Assembly: GCA_002409625.1 (NCBI GenBank)
Contig: DHNY01000008.1
Coordinates: 1 to 64,000, forward strand
Reading direction: 5' to 3'
Length of the DNA stretch: 64,000 nt
Origin: Anaerolineaceae bacterium UBA5404
GTDB taxonomy: Bacteria > Chloroflexota > Anaerolineae > Anaerolineales > Anaerolineaceae
A program made the translations under genes and the position numbers. Below the pieces are notes generated by a model. The model was not told where the DNA came from, did not search any database, and saw nothing but the letters and a program-made list of their open reading frames with translations. The first letter of the stretch is position 1, and each line of letters opens with the position of its first letter. Positions 18,260-26,049 of this stretch are shown here, piece after piece.

Positions 18260-18296
18260 TTGACTTCTATATTCTCATTAATTAGAATAATTATAA
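18260..18296 (+). promoter_or_regulatory. perR promoter with overlapping PerR/Fur-type box
   Basis: TTGACT (18260-18265), exactly 17 bases, TAGAAT (18283-18288). A 15-base near-palindrome TTAGAATAATTATAA (18282-18296) covers the -10 box and differs at one position from the Bacillus PerR box consensus. Binding there would block the promoter, so autorepression relieved by peroxide is expected. Confidence 0.75.
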
Positions 18297-18303
18297 ATAA
18301 GCT

Positions 18304-18780
18304 ATGGAACACATCGAAGAACAACGCCTTTCAGAAATACTCGGTCAGCCAAAGATGCGCAATACCGCTCAGCGCAAAGCCATCTATGACTACCTGCGCC
18401 AAAGTGACGAACACCCTAGCGCAGAGGGTATCTTTAAGGCACTCAAACCAGACTACCCGACCTTATCGCTTGCCACGGTTTACAACACGCTGGAACTGCT
18501 CGTGAAGGCTGGCCTGGCCAACGCGATTGGGAACCTAAAGGACAACAAGACCCACTTCGATGCCGACCTGACGCCCCACGTGCACCTCTTTTGTTCGAAT
18601 TGCAAAGAATTTCTCGACTTTGACAATGAACTCATCGAACAAGTCAAAGCTCAGGTTATTCAAGAGTCGGGTTACAAAGTAACCGGCAGCCGCATGGTCT
18701 ACTATGGCTTATGCCCAAAATGTCAACAAACTTCAGTGGAAACTGAAGACAAATCAAAAACAAACCTAAAGGAGATATAA
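18304..18780 (+). CDS. perR: Fur-family peroxide/metal regulator, PerR-like
   Basis: DNA-binding metalloregulator of 158 residues. The winged helix includes HPSAEGIFKAL and SLATVYNTLELL. Structural zinc cysteines are in FCSNC and LCPKC. The regulatory metal ligands of Bacillus PerR can be aligned by eye: His in HPSAEG, Asp in THFDAD, the HVH pair, and Asp in FLDFDNE, so a PerR assignment is favoured over Fur or Zur. The ATG at 18304 lies about 15 bases after the -10 box with no Shine-Dalgarno, so its leader is very short. It is co-transcribed with a peroxiredoxin starting 2 bases after its stop, which fits peroxide control. Confidence 0.87.
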   Translation: MEHIEEQRLSEILGQPKMRNTAQRKAIYDYLRQSDEHPSAEGIFKALKPDYPTLSLATVYNTLELLVKAGLANAIGNLKDNKTHFDADLTPHVHLFCSNCKEFLDFDNELIEQVKAQVIQESGYKVTGSRMVYYGLCPKCQQTSVETEDKSKTNLKEI

Positions 18781-18782
18781 AC

Positions 18783-19493
18783 ATGGAAAATATTGAAACC
18801 ACACCTCGAATGCCTATGATTGGTGACCCAGCCCCAGCTTTTACTGCTAAGACAACCCAGGGACCCATCAACTTCCCAGAAGATTACGCTGGAAGTTGGG
18901 TTATCCTCTTCAGCCATCCCGCTGACTTTACCCCGGTTTGTACTACCGAATTTATCAGCTTCGCTGTTTTAGAAGAAGAATTTGCAAAACTCAACACCAA
19001 ACTAATCGGACTTTCGGTTGATGGTTTGATGAGCCACATCGCCTGGCTGCGCACCATTCGCGAAAAGATCGAATTCAAGGGTCACAAGAACGTGGAAGTC
19101 AAATTCCCCTTGATTGAAGACATCAGCATGAACGTCGCCAAGAAGTTCGGCATGATCCAACCCAACGCTGCCTCCACCCAGGCTGTGCGCGCCGTCTTCG
19201 TGATCGACCCCAAGGGCATCGTTCGTGCCATCATCTACTACCCGCTTTCAACTGGCCGCAACTTTGACGAGCTCATCCGCTTGGTTCAGGCCTTGCAAAC
19301 CGCTGATGCCTACGGCGTTGCAACCCCCGCTGACTGGCGCCCTGGTGATGACATCATCGTGCCACCCGCTGGCTCCTGTGGCGTTGCTAACCAACGTATG
19401 TCTGGCGAAGCCGACATGGAATGCCAGGATTGGTTCTTCTGCCGCCGACCCTTGGCCAAAGAAGAAGTCTTGGGCAAAATCATCAAGGCATAA
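18783..19493 (+). CDS. Peroxiredoxin (Prx6-like / archaeal thioredoxin-peroxidase type)
   Basis: Reduces hydrogen peroxide and alkyl hydroperoxides in the cytosol. The 236-residue length and long C-terminal arm match the Prx6 group. Peroxidatic C53 lies in HPADFTPVCTTEF. Further cysteines in AGSCGVANQ, MECQDWFFC resemble the C-terminal resolving cysteines of archaeal members. AAAGGAGATATAAAC gives it a strong ribosome site. It is the second gene of the perR operon and should rise when PerR releases its box. A terminator follows. Confidence 0.92.
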   Translation: MENIETTPRMPMIGDPAPAFTAKTTQGPINFPEDYAGSWVILFSHPADFTPVCTTEFISFAVLEEEFAKLNTKLIGLSVDGLMSHIAWLRTIREKIEFKGHKNVEVKFPLIEDISMNVAKKFGMIQPNAASTQAVRAVFVIDPKGIVRAIIYYPLSTGRNFDELIRLVQALQTADAYGVATPADWRPGDDIIVPPAGSCGVANQRMSGEADMECQDWFFCRRPLAKEEVLGKIIKA

Positions 19494-19556
19494 ACACAGT
19501 ATTAAGTCACTTATCTGGCGAAAAAGTGGGGTCACGTCAGGCAAGCAGTCTTATTC

Positions 19557-19586
19557 AAAAAAGGCTTCTCAATAGAAGCCTTTTTT
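19557..19586. terminator. Terminator after peroxiredoxin gene
   Basis: Stem AAAAGGCTTCT (19559-19569) / AGAAGCCTTTT (19574-19584), loop CAAT, with a T-run; the A-run on the other side allows use by the convergent transpeptidase gene. Confidence 0.88.
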
Positions 19587-19621
19587 GGTTAACATTTCAA
19601 TTTTATAACCGGGTCAAGCTA

Positions 19622-20803
19622 TTAGGGTTTCGGGGTGGGCGTAAAAATGGGTTGAGGCGGCGTGCCCATAGGCGTTGGTGTAGGCATGGGCGTCTTACCG
19701 CTTGGGTCAAAAACGTAGACATATTCGCCCAGTTCCGTCCATTGGAAGAGCCAATTAGCATCGCCAGGGAACATGTTGATACAACCGTGAGACTGAGGGA
19801 TGCCTAAAATGGCCGGCCAATACACCCCATGAATGGCTTGTGCGTGGTTGTAATAAAGCGCCCAGGGAACATTTTCGTAGTAGAAAAAGTCCGCTCTATT
19901 AGCCGAATAAGAGCCTTGCATGGTATGTGACTCAACCTTATGGTAAACCTCATAGACTCCAGGATCCGAATACAGCTCACCAGCGCCACTGGCAATCACC
20001 GTGGCAAATTTAAGCTCACCATTTTCATAGACCGCCAGCGTTTGATGTTCGAGGTCAATCGCGATCCACCGGTCACGGTCCACGCCTTCTGGGCGATGTG
20101 TATCTACCAGCACCTCACGTGATTTTAGCGATGGAATCCACTCTCCAGGCGCAACTTCGTACCATTTGTAGCCTTCCGCGTCTGCATAATTGTAGATGGG
20201 AAAAGCATCATATTTAGGGTAACTGTTTTGGGTCGGCGCAGAGGCAAAACTGGGTGCTGTATAGCTGTTAATATTATCGATAGTAAAGCCAAAATTATGG
20301 TTAGGCGTGGCGTAAAAAGCCAAACCTTGCCAGCGAGGCCAACTCCAAAAAGGCGTTGCCTCTACCCATCCACCACTTTTGGTGCGCACAAAAGTTCTAC
20401 CACCAGATTGGGCAGATTCGATGACACTCACATAGCGTCCACCTGCGCCAACAATGGTATTTATTGGCGGGCCTCCAGCAATGGCATCGTTCAGGCTGGC
20501 ATAAATAGGGGTATCAGAGCCACCCACGATAGCAACCCGTTCGGGTAATTCCGATAGGCTGGCGTCCGGCTTGTGCGCCGAAAGGCCACGCATAGGGTAA
20601 GGAAAACCCTGATCGGCCAAAGCTTTAGCCGATTGCGAAGGACCCAAGGGCAAACAATCGCCAGGGTCGTTGTTAAAAGCACCCGGCAGACATAAGGGAA
20701 GGTCATATTGACTTTGCGGCAGAGCATCCACCGGCTCAAAATCGAGCACCAACAATGAAAGGATAATCAAAGCTAATGCCGTGAAAAGCTGTCTCTTTTT
20801 CAT
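19622..20803 (-). CDS. L,D-transpeptidase (YkuD) with SH3-like region
   Basis: Exported enzyme that makes 3-3 cross-links or attaches proteins to peptidoglycan. An N-terminal signal or anchor (MKKRQLFTALALIILSLLVL) is followed by an SH3-like part (YKWYEVAPGEWIPS) and the YkuD domain with HGVYWP and the catalytic SHGCIN motif, Cys at about residue 340. The C-terminus is a Thr/Pro tail. I start at MKKRQ (20803), giving 393 residues; the longer frame crosses into the dinG promoter. TATAAT ends 7 bases before this ATG, so the mRNA is probably leaderless. It diverges from dinG. Confidence 0.9.
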   Translation of the reverse strand: MKKRQLFTALALIILSLLVLDFEPVDALPQSQYDLPLCLPGAFNNDPGDCLPLGPSQSAKALADQGFPYPMRGLSAHKPDASLSELPERVAIVGGSDTPIYASLNDAIAGGPPINTIVGAGGRYVSVIESAQSGGRTFVRTKSGGWVEATPFWSWPRWQGLAFYATPNHNFGFTIDNINSYTAPSFASAPTQNSYPKYDAFPIYNYADAEGYKWYEVAPGEWIPSLKSREVLVDTHRPEGVDRDRWIAIDLEHQTLAVYENGELKFATVIASGAGELYSDPGVYEVYHKVESHTMQGSYSANRADFFYYENVPWALYYNHAQAIHGVYWPAILGIPQSHGCINMFPGDANWLFQWTELGEYVYVFDPSGKTPMPTPTPMGTPPQPIFTPTPKP

Positions 20804-20810
20804 GCGTCTG

Positions 20811-20893
20811 ATTATACCTTGCTTCAAAAGGCACACAAAACGGCTGTATCGCAGATTTTCAATTGTTAAGACTACTACATTAGAAGGTATAAT
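20811..20893. promoter_or_regulatory. Divergent leaderless promoters for transpeptidase and dinG
   Basis: Minus strand: TTGTGT (20833-20838), 16 bases, TATAAT (20811-20816), 7 bases to ATG. Plus strand: TTAAGA (20866-20871), 16 bases, TATAAT (20888-20893), 7 bases to ATG 20901. Both boxes are preceded by AAGG and followed by CAG. Expected transcription starts fall at or beside the start codons. Confidence 0.68.
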
Positions 20894-20900
20894 CAGCAAC

Positions 20901-23699
20901 ATGCAAACCATCGTCTGCTTAGACATCGAAACCACTGGCTTAGACTCAGAAAAAGACGCGATTATTGAAATCGGCGCGGTTAAATTTAAGGGTAACCGTG
21001 TGGAAGCCGAGTACCAAAACCTGATTAATCCGCGGCGTCCTATCAACCAATTTATTACCAACCTCACTGGTATCACCAATGCGATGGTAATGAACGCGCC
21101 TTTGCTCTCAGATGTCTTGCGCGAATTTGTGGATTTTGTTGGCGACGCGCCAGTATTAGGGCAAAATGTCGGATTTGACCTCAGTTTTTTCCATAAAGTA
21201 GGCGCTTTAAAGCAAAACCAAGCCATTGATACTTACGAATTAGCCTCCGTGCTTTTGCCAAGAGCTTCGCGTTACAGCTTAAGCTCCCTGGCAAGCCGAT
21301 TAGGCGTCATTCAACAAACTGCCCATCGTGCCTTGGATGATGCCCGCACAACCATGGAAGTCTACCTCAAGCTGACGGAAATCCTCAAAGATTTACCTCT
21401 GGAATTGGTAGCAGAAATCGTAAACCAATCCTTAGGCTTGCGTTGGGCTGGCGAAATCCCCTTTAAAGAAGCTTTGCAAGAAATGCGCAACGCTGGCTTG
21501 GACAGCCGCCAATCAAGCCAAAAAGTTGATGATAACCGCTTCATGTTCGAAAAGGCAAGCCCCACCGTTGCGCTGGAACCCTTGGAACACCTTAAACGGC
21601 TGGACATCGAAGCCCTGGCGGGCACATTGGAGCCCGGTGGTGAATTTTCGCGCCATATTCCTGGTTTTGAGCACCGCTCACAACAAGTGCAAGTGCTCAA
21701 ATCCGTTGCTGAAGCATTTAACAAAGGTAACCACCTCATCGTTGAAGCCGGCACGGGTACGGGCAAATCTCTGGCATATCTCATTCCTGCCGCAAAATGG
21801 GCAATGCAAAACGGCGAGCGCGTCCTTATTTCAACCAACACCATCGCCCTTCAAGACCAACTAATCAACAAAGATTTGCCAGATCTCATTCAAGCGCTTG
21901 ATTTGGACCTGCGTGCCGCGGTGCTCAAAGGTCGCAGCAACTATCTTTGCCCGCGCAAGCTAAACACTTTGCGCAAACGTGGACCAGAAAATAATGACGA
22001 TTTGCGTGTTCTCGCAAAAATACTCGTTTGGTTACATCAAGGTGGCACGGGTGATCGCGCAGAAATCAATCTCAATGGACCCATAGAGCGCATGATTTGG
22101 GCACGTCTTTCGGCTGAGGATGAAAACTGCAAACTCGAGAATTGCCTCAGGCAAACAGGTGGACGTTGCCCATTTTACAAAGCCAGAGTTGCCGCCGAAA
22201 GCGCGCATATTTTGATCGTAAACCACGCCTTGCTATTAGCCGATGCAGCCACAGAAAATCGCGTTCTGCCAGCTTACAACTACCTGATTGTAGACGAAGC
22301 CCACCACTTGGAATCAGCTACCACTGACGCAATGGCGTTTAGGCTCTATGCCAACGATATCAAACGCCTCGTTCGTGAACTCGGTAGCCACGAGCAAGGT
22401 CTTTTGGGACGTCTTTGGGCGCTCGCTCAGGACAAGCTTAAACCATCAGACCTGGCGCAACTTAGCATCACTATTGGAAAGATGGTTGATATTGCTGTGC
22501 GTTTCGACTCCCATATGAGCCAATACTTTAAAGCGCTCGATTTTGTCTTGGAAGAGCTTCGCGAAGGTCGCCCGCTGGGTACTTATCCTCAACAAGTGCG
22601 CATTTTGCCTTCATTGCGGTCTTTACCGATGTGGTTTGATGTCGAAGCCGCCTGGGATGATGCTTTTGCGAGCCTCAACAGTCTTAGCTTACATCTCAAA
22701 GCCTTGCGCGAGACCTTGCACAACATAGAGTCATCCGAAGATGAAGACGCTGAAGATTTAATGGGCTCATTAGGCACAATGAGCCAAAACATTGCTGAAA
22801 TTGGCAAAAAAGTGGACCAACTTACTATGACGCCGGACAGCGAACAAATTTATTGGGTCGAACTTGACCCCTTGCAAGGACGTTTGGCCTTGCAAAGCGC
22901 GCCACTTCATATCGGCTCTTTGATGGAAAAGCACCTTTGGCACGAAAAAGCCAGTGTTGTGTTAACCTCTGCAACGCTGACCACGCATGGCGAATTTGAC
23001 TACCTCAAACAACGCCTCAATGCCGAAGACTCGGATGAAATGACAGTTGGTTCGCCTTTTGACTACGAAAACGCGGTCATGATTTACCTACCCCAGGACA
23101 TCCCTGAACCAAACGACGCCTATGGGCATCAAAAAATCACCGAAGACACCATCGTGCGCCTGGCGCGGGTTACCGGTGGGCGCATGCTGGTGCTGTTTAC
23201 GTCTTATGCCCAGCTGCACAAAACCTCCCAGGCAATTAGCTCTGCCCTTTCCAAGCTGGATATCACCGTTTACGAGCAAGGTGAGGGTGCCTCGGCTTCT
23301 GCCCTGCTTGAGTCCTTTAAGGACGCCGATCGGGCGGTTTTACTTGGCACACGCGCTTTCTGGGAAGGCGTCGACGTACCCGGTGAAGCCTTGTCAGCCT
23401 TGGTGATCGTCAAATTGCCTTTTGATGTGCCCTCAGACCCCATCATTGCCGCCCGTTCTGAAAGCTTTGAGAACCCCTTCGCGGAGTACAATCTTCCTGA
23501 AGCCATTTTGCGTTTTAGGCAAGGTTTTGGGCGCTTAATCCGCACCCAAAGCGATCGAGGCATCGTGGTTTTACTCGACAAACGCATTATCTCCAAGCAA
23601 TATGGGCGTCTCTTTTTGGAATCTTTGCCGGCTTGCCACATTCAACAAGGCAGCATCGCCAATCTGCCAGAGCATGCCGCCCGCTGGTTGGATAGGTAA
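20901..23699 (+). CDS. dinG: DinG-type helicase with N-terminal 3'-5' exonuclease domain
   Basis: Superfamily 2 DNA helicase of 932 residues, likely acting on recombination or replication intermediates. The N-terminus is a DnaQ-like exonuclease (DIETTGL, then HRALDDARTT). The helicase has Walker A AGTGTGKSLAY near residue 285, cysteines of an XPD/DinG-like iron-sulfur cluster (LCPRK, CKLENC, GRCPFY, residues about 349-423), DEAH near 465 and motif VI QGFGRLIRT. This exonuclease-helicase fusion is known in Firmicutes DinG. Start M at 20901 begins the exonuclease core, and the -10 box lies 7 bases before, so the longer upstream frame is rejected. Confidence 0.93.
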   Translation: MQTIVCLDIETTGLDSEKDAIIEIGAVKFKGNRVEAEYQNLINPRRPINQFITNLTGITNAMVMNAPLLSDVLREFVDFVGDAPVLGQNVGFDLSFFHKVGALKQNQAIDTYELASVLLPRASRYSLSSLASRLGVIQQTAHRALDDARTTMEVYLKLTEILKDLPLELVAEIVNQSLGLRWAGEIPFKEALQEMRNAGLDSRQSSQKVDDNRFMFEKASPTVALEPLEHLKRLDIEALAGTLEPGGEFSRHIPGFEHRSQQVQVLKSVAEAFNKGNHLIVEAGTGTGKSLAYLIPAAKWAMQNGERVLISTNTIALQDQLINKDLPDLIQALDLDLRAAVLKGRSNYLCPRKLNTLRKRGPENNDDLRVLAKILVWLHQGGTGDRAEINLNGPIERMIWARLSAEDENCKLENCLRQTGGRCPFYKARVAAESAHILIVNHALLLADAATENRVLPAYNYLIVDEAHHLESATTDAMAFRLYANDIKRLVRELGSHEQGLLGRLWALAQDKLKPSDLAQLSITIGKMVDIAVRFDSHMSQYFKALDFVLEELREGRPLGTYPQQVRILPSLRSLPMWFDVEAAWDDAFASLNSLSLHLKALRETLHNIESSEDEDAEDLMGSLGTMSQNIAEIGKKVDQLTMTPDSEQIYWVELDPLQGRLALQSAPLHIGSLMEKHLWHEKASVVLTSATLTTHGEFDYLKQRLNAEDSDEMTVGSPFDYENAVMIYLPQDIPEPNDAYGHQKITEDTIVRLARVTGGRMLVLFTSYAQLHKTSQAISSALSKLDITVYEQGEGASASALLESFKDADRAVLLGTRAFWEGVDVPGEALSALVIVKLPFDVPSDPIIAARSESFENPFAEYNLPEAILRFRQGFGRLIRTQSDRGIVVLLDKRIISKQYGRLFLESLPACHIQQGSIANLPEHAARWLDR

Positions 23700-23963
23700 G
23701 CTCTTTTCACGTTTTTAACAACTAAAACATGCTAACCTTGCCATACACGCTATGGACAGAACATTGCACTACGCTTAAACCCGTTCCAAGGAAAAGCATA
23801 AAAAATAAAACGAGTGTCCAAACCGGTGTATTAAACCCTTTAACTAATTACAATTAAGCGTACCGGTATGCATCAAAGCTATTCAAGTATTTGACAAATC
23901 TCCTCGATACAAGTAGACTTTTCTCGTTGCTAACAAAAGTAATTTGTTAGAAAGGAGAAAAAA
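23700..23963 (+). promoter_or_regulatory. Gap with strong promoter for the 65-residue protein
   Basis: Nothing coding was recognised in 23700-23890. At 23891-23919 there is a consensus TTGACA, 17-base spacer and TAGACT, about 45 bases before the next ATG. This is the best -35 box in the window and predicts high expression. Confidence 0.7.
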
Positions 23964-24161
23964 ATGGCTTTTACATTCAAAAATTCAAAAGGTACAGAAT
24001 ACTATTTGCATCTCAAAAAGGTCCAGCGCGCTTCCGGTAAAGAAACTGAACTCTATTACTTTGCCCGTGATATCCGCAAAGGCCAAGAAGTTGAAGAAGT
24101 ACCTGCTGGCAAGAAAGTTGTTGAACTCGCTTCAGGTTTGCCCGTTTTGAAGAAAATCTAA
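23964..24161 (+). CDS. Small basic protein, unknown function, probably highly expressed
   Basis: A 65-residue protein (MAFTFKNSKGTEYYLHLKKV...) with many lysines and alternating beta-like pattern, no membrane helix and no cysteine. I do not recognise the family with certainty. It has an excellent ribosome site (GAAAGGAGAAAAAA), a consensus -35 promoter and its own terminator, so it is a real monocistronic gene despite its size. The pattern of a short basic beta-rich protein would suit nucleic-acid or ribosome binding, but this is only a guess. Confidence 0.82.
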   Translation: MAFTFKNSKGTEYYLHLKKVQRASGKETELYYFARDIRKGQEVEEVPAGKKVVELASGLPVLKKI

Positions 24162-24195
24162 AGCACGCAACTTCCTAATTGTAAGATTGCAAACT

Positions 24196-24225
24196 AAGGT
24201 TGGCTTTTTGCCAGCCTTTTTGTTT
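24196..24225 (+). terminator. Terminator after the small protein gene
   Basis: Stem AAGGTTGGC / GCCAGCCTT (24196-24204 with 24210-24218, one G-U pair), loop TTTTT, then TTTG and TTTT. Confidence 0.85.
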
Positions 24226-24251
24226 TAAAGCATAGAGGGCATGCCGCAATT

Positions 24252-24346
24252 GTTTAATAGATGTCGCCGGTATCCTCATCATATGCCTAATAGATGTCGC
24301 CGGTGTTCTCACCCATTGTTTAATAGATGTCGCCGGTGTCCTCACC
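24252..24346. repeat. Three 29-bp units in tandem, 33-bp period
   Basis: Copies at 24252-24280, 24285-24313 and 24318-24346, separated by 4 bases. The core is TAATAGATGTCGCCGG followed by TGTCCTCACC. Read on the minus strand each unit holds GGTG-AGGA-CACC-GGCG (with small changes), a mini-hairpin with an AGGA loop. It resembles the REP hairpins at 58-59 kb. The period is divisible by three, so the repeat is open in reading frames, but I see no gene there. Confidence 0.85.
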
Positions 24347-24617
24347 GTGCGACCCAATATAGTTGATGTGAAGCATCCTGTTTTAGCAATCCGGTTTTTG
24401 AATGTCCGGTGCGCTACACATTCTTTTTGCCCTACGGTGAGACACCGAGGGCATCAGGATTATTTCTTCTTCAGTATTGAGAATTTAAGTGTTTATTAAA
24501 GTGCAGGTAATATCAGACGCCATACGCCAGGTAATAAAGCAGGTCATTTGTTATCCCAAGCGATTTGGTACAGTTCATGCACCTATATGCATGAAAGTTC
24601 TATGCAGGAGAATAACT
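24347..24617 (+). promoter_or_regulatory. Gap with inverted repeat before LysM lipoprotein gene
   Basis: GGTG-AGA-CACC near 24439-24449 looks like a decayed repeat unit. TTCATGCA (24574-24581) and TGCATGAA (24588-24595) form a perfect 8-bp inverted repeat with a 6-base centre, 20-odd bases before the start codon. It could be an operator or an mRNA hairpin. No clear promoter was found. Confidence 0.45.
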
Positions 24618-25262
24618 ATGAAAAAAAGCACTAAACTGATTCTTTTCGCGCTTATCAGCCTTTTACTGTTTAGCGCGTGTACGCGAAGCGCCTCAAAGCC
24701 ACCCGCCTATGACCCCACCTTGGGCGATGATACGCCACCATTTGGTTCGGTGGATGACCAGATCCGCTACGCTACCTCTACCGCGGCAGCCATTATTGCC
24801 CAATACAACCTGCCCACCGAAATTGTAGAAAACCCACTTGGCACCCAAATTGTGGTCACCTCTACACCCATACCCACAGCCACACCCACAGCAACCCCAA
24901 CCGTTACACCCATCGTAACTGTCGTGCCAACTTCTTGGGAAATCCAAAAAGGTGAAACCCTGGAATGCCTCGCTCGCCGATTTGATGTAGAACTCAAGGA
25001 CCTCGAAGGGGCTAATCCTGGCATCTCACCTCACAACCTTAAAATTGGGCAAAAGATCGATATCCCCCAAAACAGCAAATGGCCTGGCGATCGCGCTGTT
25101 GGCACATGGCCACGCCCGGATGTTTGGGATGTAGGTCCTGAAGAAACGGTTTATCTGGTTGCTTGCGCCTATGGTGATGTTTGGCCTGAGGAAATCATTC
25201 AGCTCAATAACATCCAAGACCCGAACGATCTCAGCGGCTATACAACACTTCAGATTCCTTAG
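24618..25262 (+). CDS. LysM-domain lipoprotein
   Basis: Secreted, lipid-anchored cell-wall binding protein of 214 residues. The signal MKKSTKLILFALISLLLFSAC ends in a lipobox (FSAC). A Thr/Pro-rich linker (TPIPTATPTATPTVTP) leads to a LysM domain (IQKGETLECLARRFDV ... LKIGQKIDIP) near residues 115-160. The last 50 residues (YLVACAYGDVWPEEIIQLN) look like a second, divergent LysM. I start at ATG 24618 because CAGGAG precedes it and the signal peptide begins there. The NUDIX gene follows 13 bases later. Confidence 0.87.
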   Translation: MKKSTKLILFALISLLLFSACTRSASKPPAYDPTLGDDTPPFGSVDDQIRYATSTAAAIIAQYNLPTEIVENPLGTQIVVTSTPIPTATPTATPTVTPIVTVVPTSWEIQKGETLECLARRFDVELKDLEGANPGISPHNLKIGQKIDIPQNSKWPGDRAVGTWPRPDVWDVGPEETVYLVACAYGDVWPEEIIQLNNIQDPNDLSGYTTLQIP

Positions 25263-25275
25263 AACTTGAAGCCAA

Positions 25276-25833
25276 ATGGACATTTTAAATCGTGAAAAAC
25301 AATATCGAGGTCACATCGTTGACCTCGAAAAAGTCTATGTGCGTTTGCCTGATGGTAAAGAACGCGCTTATGAACTTGTCAATCACGCGCCTGCGGTCAC
25401 AGTGCTGCCCATCGATGCGGAAGGCAACATTTACTTTGTTGAGCAATATCGCCTTGGCGCGGAACAAACCCTGCTGGAGCTCCCTGCCGGCGTCATCGAC
25501 CCAGGCGAAGCACCAGACCAAGCCGCCCAACGAGAACTGCGCGAAGAAACCGGTTTTGCTTGCCAAACTTTGAGCAAACTGGGCAGTTTTTACATGATTG
25601 CCGGCTATGGTGATGAATTCATGCACGTTTACTTGGCACAAGATCTTTATCCTGCCCCACTAACACCTGATGCAGATGAAGACCTCAAGCTCACGCTCAT
25701 CCCAATCACCAAAGCATACAAGATGCTCTACGCCGACGGGTTTAAGGATGCCAAAACCATCGCCTTGCTCAGCCTGGCGATTCCAAAACTGCTCGCCAAT
25801 TACACTGCATTGCATCAAAGTTTTAAAGAATAA
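25276..25833 (+). CDS. NUDIX hydrolase, ADP-ribose pyrophosphatase type
   Basis: Cytosolic hydrolase of nucleoside diphosphate derivatives, 185 residues. The complete Nudix box reads GVIDPGEAPDQAAQRELREE then TGF. The upstream segment with RGHIVDLEKVYVRLPDG and NHAPAVTVLPID is typical of ADP-ribose pyrophosphatases (NudF-like), which clear free ADP-ribose. No strong ribosome site is seen. It probably shares the LysM gene transcript, ended by the hairpin at 25854. Confidence 0.87.
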   Translation: MDILNREKQYRGHIVDLEKVYVRLPDGKERAYELVNHAPAVTVLPIDAEGNIYFVEQYRLGAEQTLLELPAGVIDPGEAPDQAAQRELREETGFACQTLSKLGSFYMIAGYGDEFMHVYLAQDLYPAPLTPDADEDLKLTLIPITKAYKMLYADGFKDAKTIALLSLAIPKLLANYTALHQSFKE

Positions 25834-25853
25834 AGCTTAAATAAAGCTCGAAA

Positions 25854-25905
25854 AATCACAATCCTGGCTATGAAAAAACATCGCTGGGATTGTTTGATTT
25901 TCATT
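25854..25905 (+). terminator. Terminator-like hairpin after NUDIX gene
   Basis: CAATCCTGGC (25859-25868) pairs with GCTGGGATTG (25883-25892, two G-U pairs), extended by AATCA/TGATT with a two-base bulge, followed by TTTTC. Confidence 0.6.
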
Positions 25906-26001
25906 AATTGATTCCAAAATAATCCCCGATTTTACAACACAGATTTAGAGTCTTGCGTTACAATAGAAACAGCACCATCCACTAATGGAGGGTGATTTAA
26001 T

Positions 26002-26025
26002 ATGCACGGATTTCAAACGGTATAA
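26002..26025 (+). CDS. Possible 7-residue leader peptide upstream of PFOR
   Basis: ATG-CAC-GGA-TTT-CAA-ACG-GTA-TAA encodes MHGFQTV. It has a very strong Shine-Dalgarno, GGAGGGTGA, with GGAGGG at 25987-25992. It ends 24 bases before the PFOR start, whose own site (AAAAGGAGC) lies in between. An overlapping frame from 25985 encodes 22 residues and ends in the ATGA of the PFOR start but lacks a ribosome site. Translation of either is a prediction. Confidence 0.4.
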   Translation: MHGFQTV

Positions 26026-26049
26026 CCGATACAAAAGGAGCAAAGTTAT

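Noticed and set aside
20781..20900. Longer N-terminus for DinG (start at 20781)
   Set aside because: The added 40 residues are translated from promoter DNA shared with the divergent transpeptidase gene; the exonuclease domain starts right at 20901.
24252..24346. CRISPR array
   Set aside because: The repeated units are 29 bases but spacers are only 4 bases and there are no cas genes.
24175..24357. Minus-strand ORF with repeated RTPATSIK peptide
   Set aside because: It is the translation of the 33-bp DNA repeat (period divisible by three), lacks a ribosome site and overlaps the upstream gene's terminator.
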